In this document: in pieces, positions 1 through 10,970 of the stretch | How the letters are laid out: every line of letters starts with the position of its first letter | Numbering within the stretch: position 1 is the first letter of the stretch | Origin: Prionace glauca | Lineage: Eukaryota; Chordata; Chondrichthyes; Carcharhiniformes; Carcharhinidae | Reading direction: 5' to 3' | Assembly (NCBI GenBank): GCA_037974335.1 | Contig: CM075760.1 | Coordinates: 27,057,402-27,121,401 of the forward strand | DNA: 64,000 bases | The notes under the pieces: model-generated | What the model was told of the DNA's origin: nothing | The model's database searches: none | Seen by the model: the letters and a program-made list of their open reading frames with translations, nothing else | Position numbers and translations under genes: made by a program

Positions 1-2700
1 ACGTCCTCATCACACAGAATGTCCTGGTACATAGCTGGAGAGATTGATGGTTTTCAAAGTGATGATATAAATGGAACAACCAGCACTTCATGTGAAGTTA
101 CTGAATCTTTAAATTCCGATTCATTATTACACTGTTTTGGGAAATAATATTACACTTGTAGTTTTCCAGTGAGTTTCACAAATATATCTGTTGCTACCTT
201 ATTTACTATTCACCCTGTTACCTTCACTAATTTGGGTGAGGGTTTGTTGATTGATTTGTTGTATATGAAAGAGCCAGTATTTTATATAGTACAATCATTC
301 CTCCTCAACCAAATCCCGCTCTCTCTTTCTGTCCTGGATATGAAAATTCAGCATCAGCAGAGAAATGAACCATCCGAACTGCAGGAAAATCTCCCCCTAC
401 TCTTCAAGAGGATCAGCTTGCTAACTCCCGAGAAATGTATTTCACCCAGACACTCTGGAAGGATTGATGGACACACATTGAATAAAGGAGTTGTTTCAAT
501 TTATGAAGTAGTCAAACACAAATATGGAAATGTAGAACAGCATCATTCAGTCCCATTTATCAATGAATCCACCAATCCATTCACTATTTCCGCAATCAAA
601 ATATTCAGGCATCCAACAATCATTCATCCATCAGTCATTCATATGTCATTCATTCCTGTGTCAACACAGTCATACATTTATTGTTTGTGTAGATGGTGAC
701 AACAATTATTTTAATTGATCCAGTGATCCAGAGGCCCAGGGCAATTATGTGAGGACAAGGATTTAAGTCGGACCGTTCCCGCAGGTAGATTTTGAATTCT
801 ATTGATAAATCTGGATTGGATACTAATTGCGATCATTGGAACCGCTCTGATTCCCCAATGGAGGAAATCTTCCATCCCTACATTGTCTCACAAGGATATA
901 ACTGCAGACTGAAAGCAAAATCGCTGACTCTTTAATATCTACAGAAGTGTCCTCGAAAACCAGTCAATTTAAGGGAATTTGGGACAGGCAACGAGTGTTG
1001 GTCTTTCCAAACAAACATCCCATGGAAAGATAAAAGGAAATAAAATATAAATGTGCATGCTCAAATATAACAGCATGTATCATCTCTCTGAGCCATTTCT
1101 CAGTCTGCCTGTGATTATTTCTGTCCGTCCATCACAATATCCTGATGTGTTGGAAAAATCATCATTGTTGTTAATAGGGTGCCAGAGAAGGTAGAAAATA
1201 ATCCTTTCTTTAGAGATGGGAAAACACCATCTAGATTTATAACTTCCAAAAATTCAAGTGCCTCCAGTACTGTTGCTGGGTAGATTTGTTTAAAAATAGA
1301 CCTTACTGACAACATGCAGGGTTTTAAGTTGGCTTGGAGCCAAGCGGTCAGTGCTGATGAAACTGATCTTTGATCTACTGCACAAACACCCCCAGATGTT
1401 TCCTGTCAATAACTTTGAGCATTTGACACCAGCCTGGATTGCTGCCAAATACTGTGTGGGACAGATTAGCGTGAAGCTGAATGGACAAAATGGGATTCAG
1501 ACATTTAAACAGTAAATGTTTCATTCCCACAAGAAAGACACATTTTAAATCGTAATCATTCTAATCAAATATTTTCATTCAGTGTCCTGTTCATTATCTG
1601 AGTAAATAGTATCGCAAAACAATAAAGCGACCGGATGATTTTTTTCATTTGTATAGTTTCCGAGTAAATTTCATTCCAATAATTAAAGTCTGTTTATTAA
1701 TCACTTCATGAAATGAGAGAGAGAGATGTTGATGGGCCCAGTTCCCCAGTGAAGTGAAATCGGTGCAATGACATGAAATAATACTCAAACAACATCATAA
1801 AACTGACATGAACACCGGGGATTCCTGGAATATTCTGAAAGTTCTACATCCTATTGAAACAGCAGCGTGTCTTGTCCCCGATTAGCACCGTGTTCTCTTG
1901 TACTGTATAATCTGATTTCTGTTATTGAAGAGTTCCTTTCATAGCTGCCAATGAGTGGAGAAATGATCAGTTCATAACCTGATTCAATGAAAGATAAAAC
2001 ATTTATTCTTGTGATATTGTGCAATGTGCCGCAAAGTCCTGATATCCTGTGTTCCCAATACCAGTGTATGTTAGACAGCCGGTGGCCAATAGAGTGAGTT
2101 GCAATGACCTGGATGCTGAAGGAGAACTTTAATGATCTCAGCGTCCGTTCCGATTCATTAACTTCTCCATCAAAAATCAATTTAATTTTATGTTTCTCCG
2201 TCAACTCACTATTTAATTACCAGGAGGTTGGGATTCTCATTATTTTCAAAGGCCTGTCTTCGAGATTGGGGCAGTTTGTCAAATATAAGGAGAAATATTG
2301 TATTGTGTGAGAGTTTTTTCTCATCTCCAAACCCAATTTGTACAGCGAAAGCCACCAAACTGTAAATAGAATCACTTTGTATATTCTACACATTGAGTTA
2401 CAGAAATCGATGGTATTTCTTCTGATAAATTGTGCTTTGTCATTATAATGTGGCAGAGACACGGAGTTGTTGCAAAATTCTCTAATGTTCCAAAATGTTA
2501 TTTCATCATTTTCAGATTTATTTTCTTGTTGGGGGTGTGGTAATAAAATCACCATTTTTACAATGGAATTACTTATTTAAATAAATAAATGATGAACTGT
2601 AACATCACCATCAGAAATAATGGGGACAATACAATGAACATTTCAGCCAAACAAATATCCCGATACAGATAAAATGCCCATTTTAATATTAATCTATTGT
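1..2700. other. 5' flank of IgM cluster 1, no gene seen
   Basis: AT-rich flank upstream of the VH promoter. The open frames here are short, lack splice context and show no family motif, so none is called. The only recognisable content is an old interspersed repeat at about 712-850 and a short GA run near 1714-1727. Confidence 0.6.
712..850 (+). repeat. old elasmobranch interspersed repeat (unclassified family A)
   Basis: Starts with 'gatccagaggcccagg' and continues into a stretch resembling 'attgataaatctgga'. Related stretches occur at 16340-16625, 33545-33660, 39780-40380, 42130-42330 and 55180-55470, so this is a dispersed family. I recognise the pattern from shark genomes but cannot classify it. 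This copy is degraded. Confidence 0.5.
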
Positions 2701-2911
2701 AAATCTCCGAGTCCATTCTGTTGGGGGTGTGGAAGGTGGGACGTGGATCCAGGCGCCGCCTCCAGCAGGGAATCAACAGGCGGCGCCTGGAAAGCCGCCC
2801 CCTTCTGCCGGGTATTTAAATACCGCTCAATGGGACCGGAATCCAACAGTCCGGGAGCTGGTTTGTTCACTGAGTTCCTGACACAACCATTTCCCCCAAA
2901 TCACCAGAAAG
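2528..2911 (+). promoter_or_regulatory. VH promoter of IgM cluster 1
   Basis: Lies directly upstream of the VH leader ATG. A TATA-type site is the centre of the 14-bp perfect palindrome GGTATTTAAATACC (2811-2824), about 90 bp before the ATG. Just upstream is a 12-bp inverted repeat (CCAGGCGCCGCC at 2749-2760 and GGCGGCGCCTGG at 2779-2790, 18-bp loop). The 13-bp motif gttgggggtgtgg, which holds a CACACCCC-type box on the other strand, occurs at 2528-2540 and 2720-2732. I see no exact Ig octamer (ATGCAAAT or ATTTGCAT) in the preceding 350 bp. The TATA role is inferred from position. Confidence 0.75.
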
Positions 2912-2957
2912 ATGAGGTCGGCCATTTCTCTCAGTTTGTTGCTGACTTTCTTATCTG
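2912..2957 (+). CDS. IGHV: IgM cluster 1 VH leader exon (signal peptide)
   Basis: The exon encodes MRSAISLSLLLTFLS plus the first base of a Gly codon, followed at once by a GTGAGT donor (2958). This is a classic short hydrophobic Ig leader with a charged Arg near the start. The intron to the VH exon is 132 bp and ends in 'tttttacag', with phase 1, as is standard for Ig leaders. After splicing the leader continues GVQS and is predicted to be cleaved before DVVLTQ. The ATG was chosen because it is the only one giving a signal peptide that splices in frame. It directs the heavy chain into the ER. Confidence 0.93.
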
Positions 2958-3089
2958 GTGAGTATTTTTTTATTATTGTTCAAGTTTCTCACTGTTACTG
3001 TCTCAGTGTTAGTGTCTCTCTGGAATGTTCCAGACTCAGCAATCATTTCACTAAGATTAATCCCTGGTGTTTTTGATCTATTTTTACAG

Positions 3090-3394
3090 GTGTCCAGTCG
3101 GATGTTGTGTTGACCCAGCCAGAGGCAGCGACCGGGCGTCCCGGGGGCTCCCTGAGACTGACCTGTAAAACCAGCGGGTTCGATCTTGGTAGCTACTACA
3201 TGGGTTGGATCCGACAGGTTCCCGGACAGGGCCTGGAGTGGCTGGTTAGGTACTATAGCTCCGGCTACAGCTACTACGCGCCGTCAATTCAGGGTCGATT
3301 TACTGCGTCCAAAGACACTTCAAACAACATCTTCTCTTTGGACATGACGAGCCTGAAGATTGAAGACACGGCCATCTATTACTGTGCAAGAGAC
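3090..3394 (+). CDS. IGHV: IgM cluster 1 VH segment (germline, unrearranged)
   Basis: Variable domain of a mu heavy chain. After splicing it reads GVQS, then mature [14 protein letters not shown]1 holds the first Cys ([10 protein letters not shown]), CDR1 is SYYMG, and FR2 is [14 protein letters not shown] with the invariant Trp. CDR2 is [18 protein letters not shown]3 runs from [11 protein letters not shown] to [10 protein letters not shown] with the second Cys, and the segment ends in GAC (Asp) immediately before the RSS. There are no stops or frameshifts and all canonical V residues are present, so it looks functional. It is not germline-joined to D or J, since separate D and J elements with RSSs follow. 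CDR1 and CDR2 contain AGCT motifs, the preferred core target of AID. The partner light chain is not in the window. Confidence 0.96.
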
Positions 3395-3433
3395 CACAGC
3401 GAGAGGATCCAGGGCTGCCCCCGGACAAGAACA
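3395..3433 (+). other. VH recombination signal, 23-bp spacer
   Basis: Heptamer CACAGCG (3395-3401), 23-bp spacer (3402-3424), nonamer ACAAGAACA (3425-3433). Heptamer position 6 is C rather than the consensus T, and the nonamer departs at two positions from ACAAAAACC. Spacing is exact. By the 12/23 rule it pairs with the 12-bp RSS upstream of D1. Confidence 0.93.
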
Positions 3434-3779
3434 GCCCGGGAGGGGGTTCCGCAACTTCCATCATAATCTGAAGGTCAGTATCTGTTTTAAATGCAATATG
3501 ATCGAGGGTGGTCACAAACAAACTATAATCGTGTTAAAAAAAAGTAACACAGAAAGCATTTAACAGTAAATCTTCCCAATCTCACCGATATAACTGGTGA
3601 GCTTTTCACTGACTTTCTATTCATTGTACTGTCGGCAAGTACCACACACGATATATGACTCTGTTTAATATTTATGATAGATTGTGTTATATAAACAGTT
3701 GCCTACATTTTACATTAGAGCAAAACTAATAGTCCATTTGAAGTGAATATTGAACAGCAGGACTGAACATAGTGAGTGC

Positions 3780-3862
3780 AGTTTTTGTATGGGTGTGTGT
3801 CACTGTGATACTATAGCAGTGGATCACAGTGCTGAGAAAAGCGCCATCCTCATACAAAAACC
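3780..3862 (+). other. IGHD1: D1 segment with flanking 12-bp and 22-bp RSSs
   Basis: The D1 coding element is 3808-3824 (17 bp, ATACTATAGCAGTGGAT). On its 5' side are nonamer AGTTTTTGT (3780-3788), a 12-bp spacer and heptamer CACTGTG (3801-3807). On its 3' side are heptamer CACAGTG (3825-3831), a 22-bp spacer and nonamer ACAAAAACC (3854-3862). One reading frame gives YYSSG and another contains a stop. The asymmetric 12/22 arrangement is what allows V(23)-D1-D2 joining in shark IgH clusters. All four signals are close to or at consensus. Confidence 0.95.
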
Positions 3863-4171
3863 TCAGAAAAGGACGTTGCTTAACTTTGTGACCAATGCCA
3901 TTGCCGAATGCCAAAGTAAATGAGGCTTCAACAAAATAATACTTAGAAACAGCATTGTTTTTTTTTAAGATGTAAAATGCTTCAATTTTATTGTTATTGA
4001 TTTACACGCTGAATGTGCACAGAGAGTGTAAAAGTTTCTAACCCCCTTTATCAATATCATGACCAGTAAAAATTGAAATATCTCACTGAGTCACCCTTAA
4101 CGAGTTGGAAACAGGCTTTTGAAATAGCAGTGAAATTAACTATCTGTATTTTACAGTTAACAGTCCGCCTC

Positions 4172-4240
4172 AGTATTTGTCATGCTGTGTCTCACTGTGA
4201 TAACTGGGATGGCACAGCAGTTACTGTCAATACAAAAAAC
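4172..4240 (+). other. IGHD2: D2 segment with two 12-bp RSSs
   Basis: The D2 coding element is 4200-4212 (13 bp, ATAACTGGGATGG). On its 5' side are nonamer AGTATTTGT (4172-4180), a 12-bp spacer and heptamer CACTGTG (4193-4199). On its 3' side are heptamer CACAGCA (4213-4219), a 12-bp spacer and nonamer ACAAAAAAC (4232-4240). The 12/12 layout lets D2 join both the 22-bp side of D1 and the 23-bp side of J, as in other shark IgH clusters. The 3' heptamer is non-consensus at two positions, which may lower D2-J efficiency. Confidence 0.93.
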
Positions 4241-4564
4241 CCTCAGCACTGATTGACTGAAACTGGATTAGTGTCACTTTTAAATCCCAACTGTAATCAC
4301 AGTACAGTATTATTTATGTCCAGCACTGACCACATGACAAGAATAAACATGGAAAATCTTGATAATTACTCAATTATCGATGTGTGTTTTCAACAACATG
4401 TTCACGTGTCACTCTGTGAAATATAAAACTTTAGGTCATTTATGAATGTCAAATGATATCCAGAAATACAATTATAATTTAATGAACATTAATTGATTTT
4501 GCTTTTCCTTGGGTTTGTGAATATTTAAAATAATGGTGATTTTGTCTCTATTTTGTGCAGGGAC

Positions 4565-4603
4565 GGTTATTGTATGACACAGCCTACGGAATGTGACACT
4601 GTG
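4565..4603 (+). other. JH recombination signal, 23-bp spacer
   Basis: Nonamer GGTTATTGT (4565-4573), 23-bp spacer (4574-4596), consensus heptamer CACTGTG (4597-4603) abutting the JH coding start. It completes a fully legal V(23) - (12)D1(22) - (12)D2(12) - (23)J series. Confidence 0.94.
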
Positions 4604-4651
4604 ACTACTTCGACTACTGGGGACAAGGGACCATGGTGACGGTGACGACAG
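4604..4651 (+). CDS. IGHJ: IgM cluster 1 JH segment
   Basis: Encodes (D)YFDYWGQGTMVTVTT and ends ACGACAG before a GTAAGA donor at 4652. It carries the hallmark J motif WGQG and the FR4 tail TVT. The exon ends in phase 1, matching the CH1 acceptor phase at 15122. It is the only J seen in this cluster. D1, D2 and J are each about 400 bp apart, the compact spacing typical of shark IgH clusters. Confidence 0.95.
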
Positions 4652-4939
4652 GTAAGAACCATCCACTTATTGAGTAACTGGTTTACATGTGTCTTTGTTT
4701 TATATTTTTATCTGTACTAATAATCCATATGGTAACATAAATGTGAGTTTGATGGATTCTCGGTTGAGAATTGTTACAATGTTTCCTGTGATTTTGCTGC
4801 TAAGGGGTTTTAGAATTCCGCTCTTTCTGGACAATAGGTGCTGCTGAGGAATTCAATCCCAAATTGTCGGGATTTTGCGTTTATCTGTTGAGGTTATTGT
4901 GTGGTTGGGTTACTTTAAAATCCGAATGTCTGTTTTACA

Positions 4940-6800
4940 ATTCAGCGTTTCTGCAGCGTTTAATCTCGGTGACATCTAGTGCTGCGGTTTGTACCATCTA
5001 CTGCACAAGTGTTTGAAATTTGGACCAAAAATTTAAAACAATCTAAAATTTCTATATTTATCCAGTGAAAATGTTCCACTCACTCACAATGCTGGTGCTG
5101 CTGTGCAATATTTTCTGCTTATTCTAAACATGAATTAGTTTGGTGATGGGCTAATTGGCTGGAATTTACATTAAACATTTCTGTAAATGTTATATTTGAT
5201 TCTGTTGAGAGTGTTTGTAGAATTGAGCTGCTTCCGCATGAAGCGGGGTTCAGTCTCTCAGTGATGCGTTTTTTTTTCCTCTGATGAGGAGATTATGAAT
5301 CTGGATGACTCTAAATACGTAAAATTTGTGAATTAATTTGGTGTTTCTGCATTGTTTGAGCTCAGTGACACTGAGCTGTTACACGTTTTGTGATTGAATA
5401 TGAACATTCTGCGGGTCGCAACTGCTTGATGCATGACTGCAGGGAGAAATAAAGCAGGCTTTATTGTATTTGTATGTTTAAAATCTTTAGTGATATCGGC
5501 TTACTCCACTCATTCAGAACATAGTTTGTCACTGCATTCAGATTTTGGGGTATCTGCAATGTTTAATCTCGGTGGCATTTGATGGCTGGAACTTTTACCA
5601 TCCAAATGTTTAAATATGTTTGAAATATGACCCAATATGAATAAGATGTGATAAAGTTTCAACGCGAATTTGTTGGACAAATTCCACTTCCTCGCAATGC
5701 TATTGCTATTATTCTAGATTTCTGTTTAGTTTAATAATTGGTTAAGAGCTGGTTTGCTAGATTCAATATTGAGATTTATTTTGCAATGTTACATTTGATT
5801 CTGTTGAATGGATAATTGATCTGTTTTTCTGTGAAGCGGATTCATTCCCTCATTGATGTGTTTTGTTGTGTTTCTGCTGAGGAGATTCTGTGGTGCAGTC
5901 ACTGTGAATGTTTAAAATTTGTGCTATGGTTTGGCTTTGTGGCAGTATTTCTGTGTTGTTTAAATAGTGTATAACGGTGCCGTTGAGAGTTTAGATGTTT
6001 TCTGGTTGAACAGAAACAATCTTTGAGTTTGAAAATCTATGTAGGGAGAAAACAAGCAGGTTGGGGGGAAAGAACACCGAAAGGATATCACAGCATTTTT
6101 ATAAATGTTAAATAACGCTTACAAATTCAAGTGAGTCATGACTTACAACGCTCATTCGGACACTTAGTCTTTGCTGCAATCACAAACTTCCCATGAACAA
6201 TTTTAATAGTAAAATTAATGTAAATCAAAGAATTATTAATCGGTAATTTAACTCCATATTCACCACAGATTATTTTATATTAATAATTTAGCAATAATCC
6301 CCTTTAATAGTTCTGTTGTGTATTTCACACAATTAACATGACCAGAACATTTTCCAGACTGGAAATATTTTGTGACAATTCCAGAAGCTATTTCAATGAT
6401 AACCTGCTGTTTTCACAGCCGTGCTCAGTTGAACAAGATACTTTGCATTAATCGGTATATCCCAGATTAAGTTCGCATTTACTGGAATACGAGTTTTGCA
6501 GAATAATTTCCTTTTTGGAAATTTTTGTATCCGATTATTAATTTTTTTTCTATGCAATTGGAACCAGATTATCCGTTCTGAGTATTTTTTTAAATTAGAT
6601 ACCGAGATAATTAATTACTTATCGCATCTCAATATTTGTGAAATTGTTTAGTGTTCCTCAATTGTTTTTACATTGTTTACGCTCAGTGAAACTGAGCAGT
6701 TCTGGCTAAATGAAAATAAAATTGCCTTTGAATATTTTTGTAGGGATAAAGCAGAAAAGTTTCGGAAAATAAAATAAATATATGTTAGGGCATTTTATTC
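4940..6800 (+). repeat. degenerate ~600-bp tandem repeats in the J-C intron
   Basis: Phrases recur at a spacing near 600 bp. 'gtttaatctcggtgacat' near 4958 matches 'gtttaatctcggtggcat' near 5559. The run around 'atttgattctgttga' at about 5191 recurs at about 5791, with 'gatgaggagatt' and 'gctgaggagatt' after it. 'cattgtttgagctcagtgacactgag' type text near 5350 recurs in weaker form near 5950 and again near 6670. Units are strongly diverged, so the array is old. Confidence 0.65.
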
Positions 6801-6829
6801 ATGTTAACTAATGGTTACATATTAAAATA

Positions 6830-8435
6830 AAACATGAATTACAATTCACTGTACCTCTGTTAGGGACATTACACTGCCCTGAATCTGTTATATTCGAAGT
6901 CCTCATTTTCAGAAAAATAATTGCCCAGTTTTTGTGATTTGAGACAGTCAGGGAGAAATAGTTAAAAGGCAAAGGGAGTTTTAAAATGAACATCAGGTTA
7001 ATTTAAAATGTTTGTTGATTTTTTCACTGTTGTAATTTGACCTTTCATTAATTAGAATCAAACAGTTTATAAAAATTTGACAGACTGAACACAGTTTTCT
7101 GACAGATGAAATTCGCTGACACTCAAGTAAAATTGTTCAAATGATTGTGTTTGAATTGTAGTAAAGTGTCAACAGAAACTGGCTACCGACTGACAATTAA
7201 ATGCTTGAAATTCAAAAAGATTACTTTATAGAAAAATAATATGATATTATAAATACTATAAAAATAATATTAGCTCAGCACTTAATAACATCATGTCTCC
7301 CATTAATGTTAAACACAGAATAAATGACAGAATGGAAGAATAAATGACAGAATGGAAGAATTCATATTAACTGAAGCTTATGTTTAATTCTTATTAAATA
7401 TTATAATGAAGAAAAGGTTGAGACTTATATTCTGCATCGTGTTTTTAGCGTTACAGAGCATTTGAATCAATTATCGTCTTTATGTTTGCACTGTTTAATT
7501 CAGGTCTTCTTTAATTAAACAATGTGTTCAGTAATGAAGTTGTTATATGGGTGGCCTAAATTATTAAATCTAGGAAGCAGTATTATTGATTTCAAACGGC
7601 CAGGCCGTTACAGTCTGGACAAACTCAGAAATCTGCATTTTTAACTCGTTTGTTCGTTGTAATAAGATATTTGTAGTAAAAGTGAAAAAGTAAAATATTA
7701 CAATGTGATTAGATTTAAGTAAATGAATGACAGATGTTTGAATGTTTCCATTCAGTAATTTGAAATTATAGTTTAACATTGAGATTTAATTGTAACCTAA
7801 TTATTTAACAATGTTGGGGACAGAAGCACGTTTTGAATGATTGAAAACTCATTTTATTACAGAGAACATATCAGCTGACAGGAGAACTAACTGACAATTA
7901 ACAATAACTTAAAATGTAATATTAACGCTGATTAATTTAAAACAAAAGACCTTGAATATTGCACTAGCGTGCAAAATATCATCAGTCTTAGAGAATATTT
8001 AATTGTATCAAAATGAATTCAAAAACAAAACATTTGTTTACTCAGCTGTGCTCGACTCGATAAATTGTTTTGCCTTGATAATTTTGTTGATTACATTTAA
8101 TTAAGAAATTAGATCCAATCAGGTAACGATTTTCAATGTAAATATTTCCCGGTTTGTTTAATTCTTAGTGTGTCACTGTATCTCTGATAGGGACATTGAA
8201 CTGTCCTGAATCTGTTATTTTTGCTCATTTTCAGCGAAATTACATTTTTACACAATTTTCGCGAAGTGATGCAGGCAGAGAGAAATGATTAAAAGTCGAG
8301 AGGAGTTCTGAAATGAATACCCGCTTAATTTAAAATAGGTTATTGATTTTCTGTTGTAACTTAACTATTGATCAATGAGAATCCAACGGTTTGAAATTGA
8401 CAGATTGAACAGATCTTTCTGCTGGGAACTCGACT
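6830..8435 (+). repeat. two diverged ~270-bp direct copies in the J-C intron
   Basis: About 6840-7110 and 8165-8430 align by eye. Both hold 'agggacatt', a 'cctgaatctgttat' run, 'cagggagaaat' or 'cagagagaaat', 'gttgattttt' or 'attgattttct', and 'ttgacagactgaacac' or 'ttgacagattgaac'. A small separate tandem repeat (2 x 20 bp, unit AATAAATGACAGAATGGAAG) lies at 7319-7358. Confidence 0.7.
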
Positions 8436-8924
8436 GTTGAACTGTTTGTGTCTGTTCTCTTTCTGGGCGTGTGGTCACTGTGTTGGGACCAGGAATCTCC
8501 CTGACTGGTTATAAATCTTTTGATTCCTTCTTCTGTACAGCAGGAAGTGAAATTTGATTTATTTCTTCAATGCACTTGTATCTGTGGGAAATGTGACTGT
8601 TTGGCTCGGTGTCTCAGAAATTAAGTCCCTGAAGCATATTGTGTCTATCAGAGAAGCAGAAACATCGGACTTTAGAGGGAGAATTGGGTGATTTTTAAGC
8701 AGTGATGTACCGGCCTTGGGAATGTTCGATGAACAAATACAAAGTGAGATTTACTATATTGTGCTCCGTACTACAGCAGCCCCTGAACTGTTTAGTTTGA
8801 CAGTTGAAGGGTCAAATTCACTTGCATATTATTTTTAATCTTCTAAAGGCATTTTAGAGACATTTGCGCGGCCAGAATTTTTAATCTAATTGTTCCTTCA
8901 TAAAGTGTTGATGTGAAGCATCCT

Positions 8925-9235
8925 TGAACAACTGCAGTCCATATGCTGCAGGCATCCGCCCTGCTGTTAGGCAGGAAGTTCCAGGATTTTGACCCAGCGA
9001 TTATGAATGAATTGAGATATTGTTTCAGGTCAGGATGGTGTGTGTTTTGGAGGGAAGCTTACAGGTTATAGTGTTTCAGATGTGGCTGCTGCCCTTGTCC
9101 TGTTAGGATGTAAAGGCAGCGGGTTTGGACAGTGTATTCTATGGAGCCTTGGTGAGTTGCTGCAGTGCATGTTGTATATAATACACACAGTGCTGACACT
9201 GCCTGTTAGTGATGGAGAGAGTGAATAGGGTGAAT
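8925..9235 (-). mobile_element. LINE relic (C-terminal coding part)
   Basis: On the - strand this resembles the region after a LINE reverse transcriptase, with text near 'gggtcaaaatcctggaac' that in related elements encodes a GSKSWNSLP-like motif. Degraded and without a tail. A copy is at 62720-63020 in the other arm, so it predates the duplication. Confidence 0.55.
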
Positions 9236-9479
9236 GAGGGGCCGGGTAATCTTGTGGGTGGCTTTGCCTTGGATTGTGTCAGATTGCGTGAGGTTTTACA
9301 AGTTTCTCTCATTGAGGAAAGAGGAAATTATTTAATTGAGACTGACTTGTGAAAGATTTAAATGTTTTTCCAACACTTGCCCCACAGTCCGTGTTGTGCT
9401 CGCTTGTCACTCCCACTTACTGTGCGAGTGGGTGAGTATGTGTGGAGTGAGGGTGCTTTTTCAGACTGAATCAGCCAGA

Positions 9480-9864
9480 TAGAGACTTACACACATCACA
9501 CACTCTCACACACATAAATACACACAGAGAGACTCTCATATTCTCTCACACATACACACGCACACTTACTTTCTCTCTCATACGATATCTCACACACATT
9601 CTCTTTCTCTCACGGTCTACATACTCTGTCTCAAATACAAATCCAGACACACTCTCGCTCTCTCAATCAGTCTCTCATCTCTCATATACAAAAACACTCA
9701 CACGCACACATCTCCACACACATTCTCTCTTACACGCAGACACACACACAAACATAAGCATAGTCTCAGGCTCTCACACACGCACTCACTCTCCCACACT
9801 CTGTCACACACGCTCAAGTTGTCTCTCATGTATTCACACACTCTCTCACAATTCCTCTTGCACA

Positions 9865-9898
<34 letters not shown>

Positions 9899-10073
9899 AC
9901 ACACACACATATTTCTATCTCTGTTGCACAGACTATCTAACACCTGTACATTCTTGCTGTCACACACTAGCTCGCTCACACTCTCTCACAAACATAGACC
10001 TATGCAAACACTCTAACTTACACACAAACACAGTCTCTCTCACAAGCACAGTCTCACGCAAACGTTCTCTGTC

Positions 10074-10105
<32 letters not shown>

Positions 10106-10385
10106 ACTTTGCTTCTATCACCCACGCACATTGCACACATCTTTCTCACTCACACACAATCCCGTGCACACTTCCACACACACATGAACAATATAATTGC
10201 TTTCCAATAGGCACACTGTCCCCTCTTGCAAACGCAGCCCACTGTCTCACACATGTGCAAACACAGTCTATCACACACAGGCACCTTCACACACACATTC
10301 ACCCCTCTCTCTATCAAACACACACCCAAACACCCTCTCACACACTTTCCATCTCACATACGTCAGAGAGACTGTCATTTACATC
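9480..10385 (+). repeat. CA/CT-rich low-complexity array in the J-C intron
   Basis: Runs of CACA, CTCT and CTCACACA, including a (CT)n stretch near 9870-9894 and (CA)n near 10074-10098. Open frames here are artefacts of repeat composition. The counterpart in the other arm is 61615-62480. Confidence 0.9.
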
Positions 10386-10692
10386 ATAGAATAGAATCAC
10401 GAGATCCTACAGTACAGAAGGAGGCCATTCAGCCCATCAAGTCTGCATCAACAGGAATCCCACCAAAGCCCTATCCCCATTACCACATGTGTTTACTCTA
10501 ACTAGACCTCCTGAACCTATTCGCACGGCCACTCCCCTGAACCCAAACGTCTTTGGACTGTGGGAGGAAACAGGAGCATCCGAAGGAAACCCAAGCAGAC
10601 ACGGGGTGAACTTACTAACTCCATACACAATGACCCATATCGGGAACTGAACTGTGAGGCAGCAGCGCCAATCACTGTGCTGCCTCGGCCAC
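10385..10692 (-). mobile_element. tRNA-derived elasmobranch SINE (HE1-like) with LINE-type tail
   Basis: Read on the - strand it has a tRNA-like head (GGTGGCACAGTG type, degenerate), the body phrases 'tttcctcccacagtcca' and 'aggccattcagccc' in reverse, and ends in the ATTCTATTCTATGA-like tail. Same family as copies near 32785, 33740, 36435 and 37612. The copy at 61275-61610 shows insertion before the duplication. The HE1 assignment is from memory of the family. Confidence 0.7.
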
Positions 10693-10799
10693 CCCCTCCC
10701 CCTCCCCCACTAACATTTGAATGAGGGTGGGATCGGGAAGCCCGAGTAAAACTCATGTGAATAAGTTTCAGCTGGAAATTATTCTCTGTTCGGAGTCAT

Positions 10800-10970
10800 A
10801 TTTAGCACAAAGCAAGATGGTGATGGTTGTTGGAGGTCAAACATTTAAGTTGAGAAATCACTGCAGGAGTTCGGCAGGGGACTGTTCTGGGACCAACAAT
10901 CTTCTATTGCTTCATCAATGACACATTCCATCCAACATGAGGTCAGAAGTAGGGATTTCCATGTGTTACA
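10800..10970 (+). mobile_element. LINE reverse transcriptase relic
   Basis: A short frame reads EITAGVRQGTVLGPTIFYCF followed by IND, the conserved 'GVxQGxxLGPxxF' RT block. Nothing else of the element is preserved. A copy is at about 61020-61140 (- strand). Confidence 0.65.

Noticed and set aside
3300-3521. Antisense frame over VH
   Set aside because: Shadow of the V exon on the opposite strand.
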